From Anaerolineales bacterium (GTDB lineage: Bacteria > Chloroflexota > Anaerolineae > Anaerolineales > UBA11579): a DNA stretch of 64,000 nt. The DNA lies in the NCBI GenBank assembly GCA_026129305.1, contig JAHCII010000001.1, positions 154,270-218,269 on the forward strand, written 5' to 3'. A program made the position numbers and the translations under genes. The notes beneath the pieces are model-generated. The model saw nothing but the letters and a program-made list of their open reading frames with translations. It had not been told where the DNA came from and did no database searches. This document shows positions 7,998-16,726 of this stretch, piece by piece (position 1 is the stretch's first letter; every line of letters begins with the position of its first letter).

Positions 7998-10529
7998 CTA
8001 AGCCCGCAGTTGCGCGCCCAGCTCCTGCTCCAGGCGGCGGATGATACGTTGGCGTAGCTTGGCCACGTCCTCATCCGTCAGAGTGCGCTCCGCGTTTTGG
8101 TAGGTGAGCTGGTAGGCCAGGCTCTTCTTTCCCACCCCAATCTGCTCACCGCGAAAGACGTCGAACAGCGCCAAACCCGTCAGCAGCTTGCCGCCTGTCT
8201 GGCGAATCAAGGCCTCCACCTGACCCGCCGGCAGGCTTTCGTCGACCACCAGCGCCAAGTCTTCCAGCACCGGCGGATAAGCGGGCACACTCTGGCTGTC
8301 AAAGCGTTCTGGCACCAGATCATAGATTGTGTCCAGATTGAGCGCAGCCGCCTGCACCGGGTCGCCGCCCAGGTCGTATTCAGTTTGCACTTGCGGATGC
8401 AATTCGCCGAATACGCCCAGAGGCTGGTCGTCCGCCAGTACTCGGGCGCATTTGCCCGGGTGGAAGGCGGGATGTGCGGCGGGTTCGAACTGCAGTTCAC
8501 GCAAACCCAGGCTGTTGAGCAAAGTACTCACTGCACCCTTGATGTCATAGAAATCCTGGGTGTCACCGTCGCCACTTTGCCAGTGAGCTGGCTGGCGCGG
8601 CCCGCGCAGGGCCAGCACCAGGCGGGGCAGCTCATCCGGCAGCGGGCCGCTTTCGGAGGCACGGAAGACCGGGCCGATCTCGAAGAAGGCCAGCCGCTCG
8701 CGAATATTGGCATTGCGCTCCACGATCTCCAGCACAGAAGCCAGCAAGCTCTTGCGCAGCACGGTGCGTTCCTGCGAAATCGGGTTGCTCAGCCGGGTAT
8801 AGGGTTTGTCGTCCGGTGGGGTGCCGGCGGGCAGGCGGCGCGCCTCCTGCTCTGGGCTGGTCAGGCGATAAGTGGCAACTTCCTGCAAGCCTTGGCGCAC
8901 CAGCAGGTCACGGATGCGCTCTTCGATCTCCAGGCTGCGGTTGGCGCGTTGCGGGGGCAAGTCGTCGCCCAGGCGTGTGGCCGGGATGTTGTCATAGCCG
9001 TAGATGCGGGCCACTTCTTCCATCAGGTCAGCCTTGCCGATCACGCCTTCGCCAATGTCGAGACGGTGGTCAGGGGAAGTTACCGTCAAGGTTTCGCCCT
9101 GGGTTTTGACTTCAAAGCCCAGCCGCTGCAAAATATCACTGAGTTGGCCGGTGGAAAGCTCCACGCCCAGCCAGCGCCGTGCATCCTGCGGGCTGATCTG
9201 CACCACGCTGGACTGCGGCGGCAGGGGAAATTCGTCCACCAGATCCGCGGCTACCTGGCCGCCGGCCCACTGACGCATCAGCTCCAGCCCGCGTTGCACG
9301 CCGCGCGGCGCCATGGCCGGGTGCACGCCGCGTGAGAAGCGGTAGCCGGCCTCAGAACTCAGACGTTGGGCATTCAAGGTTTTGCGGATGTTGATGAAGT
9401 TCCAAGCCGCGCCTTCCAGCAGCACAGTGCGCGTGTTTTCGGTGACTTCGCTCTCCAGCCCACCCATCACGCCGCCCAGCGAGAGCGAGCCAGCCGTGTC
9501 ACACACCAGCACGGTGAAGTCGTCCAGCTTGCGCTGCACGCCATCCAGGGTGGTTATCATCTCGCCGCTCTTGGCGCGGCGGGTGCTGATCACCGGCGGC
9601 TGGCCGCCGGCGCGCTGCACCAGCACGTCGTAGTCAAAGGCGTGCAGCGGCTCACCCAGCTCCAGCATGGCGTAGTTGGTGGCGTCAACGATATTGTTGA
9701 TCGGACGCATGCCCGCCAGGGTCAGCCGACGGCGCACCCATTCCGGGCTGGGCTGGATCTGGATCTCGCGGATCAGACCCAGCACAAAGCGCGGGTTCAG
9801 TTCTGGTTCGCTGATCTCAATGCGGGCCGCGCCCTCGATCTTAGGGCCATCAGTCTGCACTTCAATTGGCATGGGCTTCAGCGGGCGTTGCAGCAAGGCG
9901 CTCACCTCACGCGCCACGCCATAGATATTGGCGTCGCGGGCAATGTTGGGCGTAATGGCAATATCAAAGACCGCATCGCCCAGCACATCCGCCAACGGCG
10001 TGCCAGCCACGGCTTCTGCATTCAGGAAGAGGATGCCTTCGTGCTCTTCTGAGATGCCCAGCTCTTTTTCAGAACAGACCATCGAGTACGACTCCACCCC
10101 GCGGATCTTGGTGCGCTTGAGGATCATCTTATTCAAGCCGGCCTGGTGACCGTCATACAACTCGGCGCCTTCTTTGGCATAAGCCACCTTCAACGGCGGC
10201 TTAAGCTCACCCTGGCCTTTGTATTCGAACAAATTGGGCGCACCGGTCAGGACGCTGTGCTCTTTTTCACCATCGAATAGACGGCAAAGCACCAACCGGT
10301 CCGCATCCGGGTGCGGACCGACTTCGCGGATCTCGCCCACCACAATCTTCTCGCGGTCCCAGGCCAGACCGCTGAGCTTGGCCAGCTGCTGGCCGCTGGG
10401 GATGGGCAGACCAAGATAGCGAATCTCTTCCACCTCCAGCCCCGCCATGGTCAACGTATGGGCCAGGTCCTCAATGGCGACACCCTCGAGGTCAACGAAG
10501 TCTTTGAGCCAGGAAATTGGTACTTTCAT
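7998..10529 (-). CDS. pheT: Phenylalanyl-tRNA synthetase beta subunit
   Basis: 843 residues, full length for the bacterial beta chain. In order: an N-terminal segment, the EMAP-like tRNA-binding OB fold (~60-170, with GPHPDADRL), the B3/B4 editing domain (~215-410, AFDYDVL and SLGGVMGG), B5 (~430-510), the catalytic-like core with VARIYGYDNIP, and the C-terminal FDX-ACB anticodon domain (~750-843). It pairs with PheS as an (alpha-beta)2 enzyme that charges tRNA-Phe. The start ATG shares one base with the pheS stop (TAATG), so translation is coupled. It is under the same T-box as pheS. Confidence 0.97.
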   Translation of the reverse strand: MKVPISWLKDFVDLEGVAIEDLAHTLTMAGLEVEEIRYLGLPIPSGQQLAKLSGLAWDREKIVVGEIREVGPHPDADRLVLCRLFDGEKEHSVLTGAPNLFEYKGQGELKPPLKVAYAKEGAELYDGHQAGLNKMILKRTKIRGVESYSMVCSEKELGISEEHEGILFLNAEAVAGTPLADVLGDAVFDIAITPNIARDANIYGVAREVSALLQRPLKPMPIEVQTDGPKIEGAARIEISEPELNPRFVLGLIREIQIQPSPEWVRRRLTLAGMRPINNIVDATNYAMLELGEPLHAFDYDVLVQRAGGQPPVISTRRAKSGEMITTLDGVQRKLDDFTVLVCDTAGSLSLGGVMGGLESEVTENTRTVLLEGAAWNFINIRKTLNAQRLSSEAGYRFSRGVHPAMAPRGVQRGLELMRQWAGGQVAADLVDEFPLPPQSSVVQISPQDARRWLGVELSTGQLSDILQRLGFEVKTQGETLTVTSPDHRLDIGEGVIGKADLMEEVARIYGYDNIPATRLGDDLPPQRANRSLEIEERIRDLLVRQGLQEVATYRLTSPEQEARRLPAGTPPDDKPYTRLSNPISQERTVLRKSLLASVLEIVERNANIRERLAFFEIGPVFRASESGPLPDELPRLVLALRGPRQPAHWQSGDGDTQDFYDIKGAVSTLLNSLGLRELQFEPAAHPAFHPGKCARVLADDQPLGVFGELHPQVQTEYDLGGDPVQAAALNLDTIYDLVPERFDSQSVPAYPPVLEDLALVVDESLPAGQVEALIRQTGGKLLTGLALFDVFRGEQIGVGKKSLAYQLTYQNAERTLTDEDVAKLRQRIIRRLEQELGAQLRA

Positions 10530-11584
10530 TAGAACTGCTCCAAAAAGCGTAGGTCATTGCGCCAAAAATAGCGGATGTCTTCGATGCGGTAGCGCAGCAT
10601 AGTCAGACGCTCCGGTCCCATGCCGAAGGCAAAGCCGCTGTAGCGTTCCGGGTCGTAGCCGCCATTGCGCAGCACATTGGGGTGCACCATGCCGCTGCCC
10701 AAGATCTCCAGCCAGCCGCTGTGCTTGCACACCGAGCAGCCTTTGCCGCCACAGACAAAGCACTCGACATCCATCTCGGCGCTGGGCTCGGTGAAGGGGA
10801 AATGCGAGGCGCGGAAACGCGTGCGCACATCGGCGTTGAAGAAGCGCCGGGCAAAGTCGGTCAACGTGCCCTTCAGGTCGCCGAAGGTGATGTCTTCGCC
10901 CACCGCCAGCCCCTCGACCTGGGTGAACTGTACTTCCGAGCGGGCGCTGACCTGCTCATAGCGGTAGCACATGCCGGGCAGCACGATGCGCACTGGCGGC
11001 GGATTCTCCGGGCTCTCCGCCGAGAACTCACGCATGGCGTGGATCTGTCCAGCGGAAGTATGCGTACGCATCAGCAGTGGATTGTCTGCGCTGCCGCCCT
11101 CCACGTAGAAGGAATCCTGCATCTCGCGCGCCGGGTGATTGGGCGGGAAGTTCAGCAGCAGGAAGTTGTATTCATCGGTTTCTACATCCCGCGAGCGGTA
11201 GACCTGGAAACCCATCTCGGCGAAGATGGCATTGATGCGCCGCAGGGTTTGTGTGATGGGGTGCAGGCGGCCCAGGGGCATAGCGCGGCCGGGCAGGGTC
11301 ACGTCCAGGCGCTCTGTATCCAGGGCCTGCTGCAACTTATCAGCTTGCAAGGCGGCCTTGCGTTCTTCAAAAGCGGCCTCCAGAGCCTGCTTGACCTGGT
11401 TGATCTTTTGGCCCGCCTGAGGGCGCTCTTCAGCGCTCAAGCCGCCCAGCTGCTTCAGGCTTTGGGTCAGCACAGCGTTCTTCCCCAAATACTGGCTGCG
11501 CCATTCCTCCAGCCCGGCCTGGTCAATCACTTGAGCGGCGGCGGCTAGGGCCCCTTTATGGATCTTGTCTAGTTCTGCAAGCAT
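10529..11584 (-). CDS. pheS: Phenylalanyl-tRNA synthetase alpha subunit
   Basis: 351 residues. The first ~85 form the helical tRNA-binding arm. The class II catalytic domain carries RTHTSAGQIHAM (motif 2 region), GLAVGEDITFGDLKG and motif 3 FGMGPERLTMLRY. It also has a CxxC-x5-CxxC-like segment (CFVCGGKGCSVCKHSG), commonly seen in PheS of several phyla. Shine-Dalgarno AGGAGAG precedes ATG 11584. It is first gene of the pheST operon and lies directly behind a T-box antitermination leader. Confidence 0.97.
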   Translation of the reverse strand: MLAELDKIHKGALAAAAQVIDQAGLEEWRSQYLGKNAVLTQSLKQLGGLSAEERPQAGQKINQVKQALEAAFEERKAALQADKLQQALDTERLDVTLPGRAMPLGRLHPITQTLRRINAIFAEMGFQVYRSRDVETDEYNFLLLNFPPNHPAREMQDSFYVEGGSADNPLLMRTHTSAGQIHAMREFSAESPENPPPVRIVLPGMCYRYEQVSARSEVQFTQVEGLAVGEDITFGDLKGTLTDFARRFFNADVRTRFRASHFPFTEPSAEMDVECFVCGGKGCSVCKHSGWLEILGSGMVHPNVLRNGGYDPERYSGFAFGMGPERLTMLRYRIEDIRYFWRNDLRFLEQF

Positions 11585-11599
11585 CTTCTCTCCTGTTTA

Positions 11600-11906
11600 A
11601 TGGTGAACGGGCGATTAAACAAAAACTCCCGTCCCAAACTCGGGACGAGAGCGCAGCTCCCGCGGTACCACCCAACTTGTGCGCCATATTGGCGACCTCT
11701 CTGGCCAACAGCCTTGCGGCGATTTGGCAGTCCGGGTAACGGCGGACATACGGCCGGGGCTACTAAACTGCGTGTGCAGCAATTGACCCGGGCAGCTCGA
11801 GAGGGAACTTCAGCGGCTTTCCACAGAGCGGGGGTTGCAGTCCGGACTTCCGGCCCCCGCCTCCCTGGCAGTTTCCAGCGGCGTACTTTCCTCTGTCTTC
11901 GCCTGT
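11600..11906 (-). promoter_or_regulatory. T-box leader controlling pheST
   Basis: Read on the minus strand, the ~300-base leader contains the T-box consensus GGGTGGTACCGCG (11661-11674). An intrinsic terminator follows at 11621-11651, and a long structured stem-I region lies upstream. A TTC triplet at 11805-11807 (minus strand, within AAGTTCCC) is a candidate Phe specifier. Uncharged tRNA-Phe would pair with the specifier and the T-box bulge and stabilise the antiterminator. The specifier is my reading and has not been folded. Confidence 0.93.
11621..11651 (-). terminator. T-box intrinsic terminator
   Basis: On the minus strand a stem with arms near CTCTCGTCCCG and GGGACGGGAG and an AGTTT loop is followed by TTTTT. 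It is the regulated terminator of the T-box leader; the T-box sequence just upstream can pair with the 5' arm to form the antiterminator. Confidence 0.92.
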
Positions 11907-11912
11907 GGTGTG

Positions 11913-11941
11913 ATTATCCGCAAAAAGCAACTGGCTGTCAA
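11913..11941 (-). promoter_or_regulatory. Sigma-70 type promoter of the T-box/pheST unit
   Basis: On the minus strand TTGACA (11936-11941) is separated by exactly 17 bases from GATAAT (11913-11918). Transcription would start near 11906, at the beginning of the T-box leader and just past the stop of the upstream oxidoreductase gene. Confidence 0.85.
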
Positions 11942-11950
11942 CCCGCAGGA

Positions 11951-12895
11951 TTAGAACTGCAGCAAGACATTCCCACTTTTGCCCTCATCTACATGCTGAT
12001 GGGCTTTGACCACATTCTCAAAGGGATATACCTCTTCGTTGACCACTTTTAGCGCCTTGCTCTCCACCAAGGAAAGAAGGTAGGCGATGTCTTCCTTGCG
12101 TTCCGGGGCGCTGTCGCCGATGATTTGTTTGTCTACCAGGGTGCGAAGTAGTTCGGGGAGACCGCCCGCGATCAGGACCAACTTGCCCTGCGGTTTCAGC
12201 AAGGCTTTGCCTTGTGCAATCGAAAGACGTCCGCTGGTATCCAGCACCAGGTCGTATACACCGCCGGCCACCTCCTTGGTATAGTCGATCACGCGATTGG
12301 CACCCAGCCTGGCGACCAAGTCAGTTTTTCCGGGGCGGGTGGCGGCAGTCACCTCAGCGCCGAGGTACTTGGCGAGTTGCACCGCATTGCTCCCCACCGC
12401 GCCCGAGGCGCCATGAATGAGTACCTGTTTACCGGGGCCAATCTGGCCCTTGTCACGCAGGAAGTGCAGCGCAGTGGTGCCACCGAAGAGGACGCCGGCA
12501 GCGTCTTGGTGACTGACTGCTTTGGGTTTCTTGACAACGGCTTTGTCCTGAGAGATGGCCAGGTATTCGGCATGCGTGCCCATCTGAGTACCGGTCATGC
12601 CGCAGACCTCATCGCCAACTTGAAACTCGGTTACGTTGGCGCCGGCCGCCTCCACCACGCCGGAAAAGGTGTTCCCCAGCACGGCGTTCCTGGGTTTGGA
12701 ATTGCCAAAAGCCAAACGGGCCAACAACCCAAAACCCTTGGGGAAGCGAGCCGCGCGGATGCGTACATCCGCGGCAGTCACTGCGCTGGAATGTATTTTC
12801 ACGAGAATTTCGTTGTCTTTGGGTTGAGGTTGGGCGACCTCTTGAATGGTGACGACTTCCGGCGAACCATACTGGGTTACATGGGCAGCTTTCAT
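11951..12895 (-). CDS. NAD(P)-dependent MDR-family oxidoreductase (quinone oxidoreductase-like)
   Basis: 314 residues from ATG 12895; the in-frame extension to 12955 shows no conservation. The N-terminal GroES-like domain starts MKAAHVTQYGSPEVV. The Rossmann domain has VLIHGASGAVGSNAVQLAKYLGA (nucleotide-binding AxGxVG). The zinc-type cysteine cluster is absent, so it belongs with zinc-independent quinone/enone reductases. No Shine-Dalgarno precedes the start; a possible -10 (TACGAT on the minus strand) ends seven bases before ATG, suggesting a leaderless mRNA. The substrate is unknown. Confidence 0.85.
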   Translation of the reverse strand: MKAAHVTQYGSPEVVTIQEVAQPQPKDNEILVKIHSSAVTAADVRIRAARFPKGFGLLARLAFGNSKPRNAVLGNTFSGVVEAAGANVTEFQVGDEVCGMTGTQMGTHAEYLAISQDKAVVKKPKAVSHQDAAGVLFGGTTALHFLRDKGQIGPGKQVLIHGASGAVGSNAVQLAKYLGAEVTAATRPGKTDLVARLGANRVIDYTKEVAGGVYDLVLDTSGRLSIAQGKALLKPQGKLVLIAGGLPELLRTLVDKQIIGDSAPERKEDIAYLLSLVESKALKVVNEEVYPFENVVKAHQHVDEGKSGNVLLQF

Positions 12896-12967
12896 GGGCG
12901 AAATCGTAGCACGCCACTTGCCAACCATTGTTAATGCCTTGTAAAGGATGTACAAACTCGTGGAGTA

Positions 12968-12973
12968 TATAAT
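12968..12973 (+). promoter_or_regulatory. -10 box for the parvulin lipoprotein gene
   Basis: A perfect TATAAT lies eight bases before the ATG at 12982, with no Shine-Dalgarno between. No good -35 is visible at normal spacing. Transcription would begin at or next to the start codon. Confidence 0.6.
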
Positions 12974-12981
12974 TGCCGACG

Positions 12982-13866
12982 ATGATCTTCCGCCAACTCA
13001 CAGCCATACTCCTCTGCAGCTTCCTGCTGGCCGCCTGCGGCGCCCCGGCAGCCGGTCCAGCAGCTGAAGCCAGCCTGCCCGCCCCGGAACAAGCCACCCC
13101 GACGCCCACTCTGTCCGCTCCGGTAGCGCTGGTCAATGACGAGGCTGTTTCCAGCGCCAGCTACAACCTGCACCTGGCGCAGTACCAGGCTGCCCAGGCC
13201 AACTTTGGCACACTTCTGGCAACAGGAGATGTGCCGCAGACCGTGCTGGACGACCTGATCAGCCGTATGTTATTGGCCCAGGGCGCCCGCACCCAGGGCT
13301 ATGTGCTGGACGAAGCCACGCTGCAGCAACGCCTGGCCGCGGCAGTGGAAGCCGCCGGCGGCCCTGATGCCTTTGAGGCCTGGCTGGCTGAGCAGGGTTA
13401 CACCGCTGACCTCTTCCGCCAGGAACTGGCGCTGGAGATCGAAGCGGGCTGGATGCGCGAGCAAATCACCAGCGCCGTGCCGCACAGCGCGGAACAGGTG
13501 TTGGCCCGCCAGGTGCTGCTGGCCGACCAATTCTCGGCCGACCGCCTGCTGTCGCAGCTCAGCGGCGGCACCAGCTTCCAGCAGATCGTTAACAACAACG
13601 ATGGCCTGGGGCTGGGTTACCTGGGCTGGTTCCCGCGGGGTTACCTGCTTCAGCCTGCCGTGGAGGAGGCCGCCTTTGGTCTGCAGCCCGGCCAGGTCAG
13701 CCTGGTGGTGGAGACCCCGCTGGGGTTCCACCTGATCGAGGTGCTGGACCGCCAGGCCGACCGACCGCTAACGCCGCGGGCCCGCCAGGCGCTGCAAAGC
13801 CTGGCGCTGCAGGACTGGCTGGCCGGTCAGCGCGGCCAGACCCGTGTGGAGATTTTGCTACCCTGA
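12982..13866 (+). CDS. Parvulin-type peptidyl-prolyl isomerase lipoprotein (PrsA/SurA-like)
   Basis: 294 residues. The signal peptide ends in the lipobox LLAAC (Cys19), so the protein is lipid-anchored outside the membrane. A helical SurA-N-like region (~45-170) precedes a compact parvulin domain (~175-270) with LGYLGWFPRGYL, AAFGLQPGQVS and GFHLIEVLDR, the usual core blocks. It probably assists folding of secreted proteins. The start is ATG 12982; an in-frame TTG at 12973 overlaps the -10 box. Nearby bases suggest a leaderless transcript. It may be co-transcribed with the following membrane-anchored protein, 37 bases on. Confidence 0.88.
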   Translation: MIFRQLTAILLCSFLLAACGAPAAGPAAEASLPAPEQATPTPTLSAPVALVNDEAVSSASYNLHLAQYQAAQANFGTLLATGDVPQTVLDDLISRMLLAQGARTQGYVLDEATLQQRLAAAVEAAGGPDAFEAWLAEQGYTADLFRQELALEIEAGWMREQITSAVPHSAEQVLARQVLLADQFSADRLLSQLSGGTSFQQIVNNNDGLGLGYLGWFPRGYLLQPAVEEAAFGLQPGQVSLVVETPLGFHLIEVLDRQADRPLTPRARQALQSLALQDWLAGQRGQTRVEILLP

Positions 13867-13903
13867 TTCAGCCTTCAGTCTAGAATTGGGGAACGGAGCA
13901 AGC

Positions 13904-14566
13904 ATGGACGAGTTTGATTTCAAAGAGACCCCCGAAAAGACGCCTTTCCGCCTCGGCGCTGCGCTGCTTAATTGCGCCACGCTATTCCTAACTCTGGGTG
14001 CACTGGCCCTGATTGGTTTTTATGCGGCAATATTCCTCAACCCGTTCAGCGAGCTGAACCCACTGCCTCCCGTGGTCGTGGTGCCCACCGCGCTGCCCAC
14101 CGAGCCGCCGACACAGCCGACCACGCAGCCGGAGGAACCCACCGGCACCCCGGAACCCACCGCTACGGCTACTCCACAACCAGTGATCAGCTACGATCTG
14201 CAGGCGGGCGACAACCCCAGCCGCATGAACTCCACTATCTTTTATCCGGAACTGGGATGCAACTTCATGGCGGTCACCGGCCAGGTCTTCGACAACGGCC
14301 CGGTGGCTGGTCTGCAAGTGCACATTACCGGCAGCCTCAACGGCGAGCCTATTGACAAAATCGGCCTGACCGGCGCTGCCACCCAATACGGCTTTGGCCA
14401 ATACTACGAAGTGCAATTGAGCAGCCAGCCGATCGCTTCGGAGAATACCCTGCAGGCCACCCTGCTGAACGCCGAGGGCCAGCCCATCTCCGCCGCACAC
14501 AGCTTCAGCACGGCGGCCAGCTGCGAAGAGAACCTGATCATGATCAATTTCAGCAAACTGCCCTAA
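13904..14566 (+). CDS. Membrane-anchored protein with Pro/Thr-rich linker, unknown function
   Basis: 220 residues. One N-terminal membrane helix (~20-45) is followed by a P/T-rich linker (PTEPPTQPTTQPEEPTGTPE, about 50 residues) and an extracytoplasmic beta-rich domain of ~130 residues starting PELGCNFMAVTGQVFDN, with two cysteines that could form a disulfide. Proteins of this layout are common in Anaerolineae but I know no function. The start ATG 13904 follows GGAGCAAGC; the upstream in-frame extension overlaps the previous gene and lacks support. It is followed by a strong terminator. Confidence 0.75.
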   Translation: MDEFDFKETPEKTPFRLGAALLNCATLFLTLGALALIGFYAAIFLNPFSELNPLPPVVVVPTALPTEPPTQPTTQPEEPTGTPEPTATATPQPVISYDLQAGDNPSRMNSTIFYPELGCNFMAVTGQVFDNGPVAGLQVHITGSLNGEPIDKIGLTGAATQYGFGQYYEVQLSSQPIASENTLQATLLNAEGQPISAAHSFSTAASCEENLIMINFSKLP

Positions 14567-14590
14567 CGACGCATCTCCACAAAAATAAAC

Positions 14591-14616
14591 AGGCGGCCTA
14601 ATAGGCCGCCTTTTTT
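14591..14616 (+). terminator. Intrinsic terminator, probably bidirectional
   Basis: A perfect nine-base stem (AGGCGGCCT with its complement) around AAT is followed by TTTTTT on the plus strand. On the minus strand the stem is followed by GTTTATTTTT, so it can also end the convergent DegT transcript. Confidence 0.9.
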
Positions 14617-14630
14617 GGTGAGGTCGCCGG

Positions 14631-15797
14631 TCAGGCCAGGGCGCGGGCCAGTTCCTGGCAAACAATATCCACTTCTTCTTCGGTCATGACGCCGGAGAAG
14701 GGAATGGCCAGGCCGCGGTTGCCCAGGTCTTCGGTGATGGGGAAATCGCCGGCCTGATAGCCAAAACGCTCGATCATGAAGGGCTGCAGGTGGATCGGCG
14801 CAAAGTACGGGCGGCTGGGGATACGCGCTTCCAGCAAACGCTGCACCAGCTGGTCACGGTCCACGCCGGGGGCGACACGTACAGCGTACACAAACCAGCT
14901 CATACGGGTCGTGTCCGGGGCGACGTACTGCAGCTCGACGCCTGGCTGGTGCTGCAGGCGTGCCTGGTACCAGGCGGCCACCTGCTCTCGCCTGCGCAGC
15001 AACTCCTCCAGGCGGCCCATTTGCACGCGGCCGAGCGCGGCGCTCAGTTCGGTGATGCGGTAGTTGTAGCCCAGGTGGGTGTGCTGCAGCCAGGTGTCGC
15101 CAGGGGCGCGGCCTTGGTTGCGCAGCGCCCGCATGAAATCGGCGGCTTGGTCATCATCCGTAATGATCACGCCGCCTTCACCGGTGGTGATTTGCTTGTT
15201 GGGGTAAAAGGCATATACACCCATGTCTCCCAGTCGCCCGGCCAACTGGCCGCGGTACTCGGCGCCCAGCGCCTCACAGGAATCCTCAATGAGCGGCAGG
15301 CCGTATTGATCGGCGGTCTGCCGAATGGAAGTGAAGTCTGCCGGCTGGCCAAAAATGTCCACGGCCAAAATGGCTTTGAGCTGCCCGCCCTGCACACTGC
15401 GCCGCGGCAGCCAGCGCTGTGCTGCCGCGCCGCCGGCGCTCAGGTCGGCGGCGGCTTGCGCCACAACCTGGGGATCCAGGTTGCCGGTACGCGGGTCCAC
15501 ATCTACAAACACCGGCACAGCCTGCTCAAAAAGCATGACATTGCTGGAAGAAACAAAGGAGAACGGCGTGGTCAGCACCAGGTCGCCAGGGCCAATGCCG
15601 GCGGCGCGCACGCACAGGTGCAACCCAGCCGTGCCGGAATTGACCGAAATGGCATGTTTGGCGCCCGAAAAATGGCGCACTGCCTCTTCAAAGGCCGTAG
15701 TTTGCTCGCCCATGCTCAGCACGGGCGTGGCCAGCACCTCGGCCACAGCTTGTTGCTCTGCCGGGCCAATACTGGGACTGGACATGGGGACACGCAT
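14631..15797 (-). CDS. DegT/DnrJ/EryC1/StrS family sugar aminotransferase
   Basis: 388 residues from ATG 15797 (MRVPMSSPSIGPAE, a typical start for the family); a TTG twelve bases upstream is an alternative. The PLP lysine lies in FYPNKQITTGEGG. SVNSGTAGLHLCVRAAG binds the cofactor phosphate region, and EDSCEALGAEYRG carries the PLP-pyridine aspartate. The enzyme makes amino-deoxy NDP-sugars from keto-sugars using glutamate; none of the partner enzymes is adjacent. A minus-strand extended -10 (TGAGATAAT, near 15827-15835) lies just upstream, so it probably has its own promoter. Confidence 0.9.
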   Translation of the reverse strand: MRVPMSSPSIGPAEQQAVAEVLATPVLSMGEQTTAFEEAVRHFSGAKHAISVNSGTAGLHLCVRAAGIGPGDLVLTTPFSFVSSSNVMLFEQAVPVFVDVDPRTGNLDPQVVAQAAADLSAGGAAAQRWLPRRSVQGGQLKAILAVDIFGQPADFTSIRQTADQYGLPLIEDSCEALGAEYRGQLAGRLGDMGVYAFYPNKQITTGEGGVIITDDDQAADFMRALRNQGRAPGDTWLQHTHLGYNYRITELSAALGRVQMGRLEELLRRREQVAAWYQARLQHQPGVELQYVAPDTTRMSWFVYAVRVAPGVDRDQLVQRLLEARIPSRPYFAPIHLQPFMIERFGYQAGDFPITEDLGNRGLAIPFSGVMTEEEVDIVCQELARALA

Positions 15798-15832
15798 CGT
15801 ATTGCTCAAATTCGCCTCGGCCTGGGATTATC

Positions 15833-16663
15833 TCACAGCCATAACGTGGCTGCGCCGGACGCCAAGAAGGCGCCGCACAAGGTGCTCAGGAAATTAACCC
15901 AGTCATTGGAAAACCAGGGTAAGCCCCGGCGCAGCTGCGTGGTGGCGCCGCAAGTGTGCTGTGGGTGGCGTTCGGTCTCTTTCTTGCATTTGGGGCAATA
16001 GTAGCCAGCCTGCACGGTGGCACCCAAGTAAGAATCGATCAAGCTGCCCAGCAAGCCGGAGAAACCCACCAGCAGCGCCACCAGCAGCGGGTCCCGGCCC
16101 AGCAGCCAGCCAGCCAACACGCCGATCAGCAGCCCCGCCGCCAAGCCCACCAGGGTACCCAGCGCGCTGACCGCCCCAGAGGCGCCGGTGGGTGCGGGCG
16201 CACCAGTCGTCACCAGGCGCGGCGGGGTGCGGCTGAGCACTCCCAGCTCGGTGGCCCAGGTGTCGGCATTGGCCGTGGCCAGGGCGGCGGCAAAGGCCAG
16301 CCAGGCAACCGGCTGGCTCAGCCAGCCCATAGCCCCGGCCAGCAACGCCAGCAAGGCCGCGCCGCCATTGGCCAGTACTTGCACCCAATCTCGCTGACCC
16401 GTCTTGGAAAAGTCCTCCGACACCGCCTTTTTCTGGCGGTTAAAAGCGCGTGATAGGCCGCTGGATGAAGCAAAAAAGACCACAAGCAGCATGGCGGCCG
16501 GCAGCCCGCCCAATCCATAGGTCAGCCCGCCCAGCGCCGTGGCAACCACGGCCCCGCTGAGGTTGAGCGCGCCCAATCGCCAGCCCGCCAGGGCAATGAT
16601 TACCGCCAAACCGCTGCCAATCAGGATCCGGGTGGTGTCAAAACCAAATTGCACGTCCAACAT
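15833..16663 (-). CDS. DUF92 integral membrane protein (TMEM19/VTE6-like)
   Basis: 276 residues with about six membrane helices. Conserved blocks are AFAAALATANADTWATELG, SGAVSALGTLVG and a late loop YYCPKCKKETERHPQHTCG that looks like a small zinc ribbon. The plant relative VTE6 is a phytyl-phosphate kinase, so a polyprenyl-phosphate-related role is possible. ATG 16663 is chosen because AGGAG lies eight bases upstream; GTG 16669 is too close to it. DnaA-box-like repeats lie immediately upstream. Confidence 0.83.
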   Translation of the reverse strand: MLDVQFGFDTTRILIGSGLAVIIALAGWRLGALNLSGAVVATALGGLTYGLGGLPAAMLLVVFFASSSGLSRAFNRQKKAVSEDFSKTGQRDWVQVLANGGAALLALLAGAMGWLSQPVAWLAFAAALATANADTWATELGVLSRTPPRLVTTGAPAPTGASGAVSALGTLVGLAAGLLIGVLAGWLLGRDPLLVALLVGFSGLLGSLIDSYLGATVQAGYYCPKCKKETERHPQHTCGATTQLRRGLPWFSNDWVNFLSTLCGAFLASGAATLWL

Positions 16664-16673
16664 TCGCACTGCT

Positions 16674-16726
16674 CCTGTGGATAAGTATCGCCATCCTGTG
16701 GATAACTGCCTACGTCACGTGGGTAA
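16674..16726. repeat. Three DnaA-box-like repeats with 21-base spacing
   Basis: TGTGGATAA (the complement of the consensus DnaA box TTATCCACA) occurs at 16676-16684 and 16697-16705, each preceded by CC. A degenerate copy CGTGGGTAA is at 16718-16726. All three begin exactly 21 bases apart. They fill the gap between the DUF92 and PH-domain genes, and the third runs into the latter's 3' end. Confidence 0.7.

Noticed and set aside
8097-9335. 412-codon plus-strand open frame inside pheT
   Set aside because: It is antisense to an intact conserved pheT; the translation is low complexity (Gln/His/Ala-rich) without motifs. The same holds for 14790-16001, 42581-43777 and 49506-50759.
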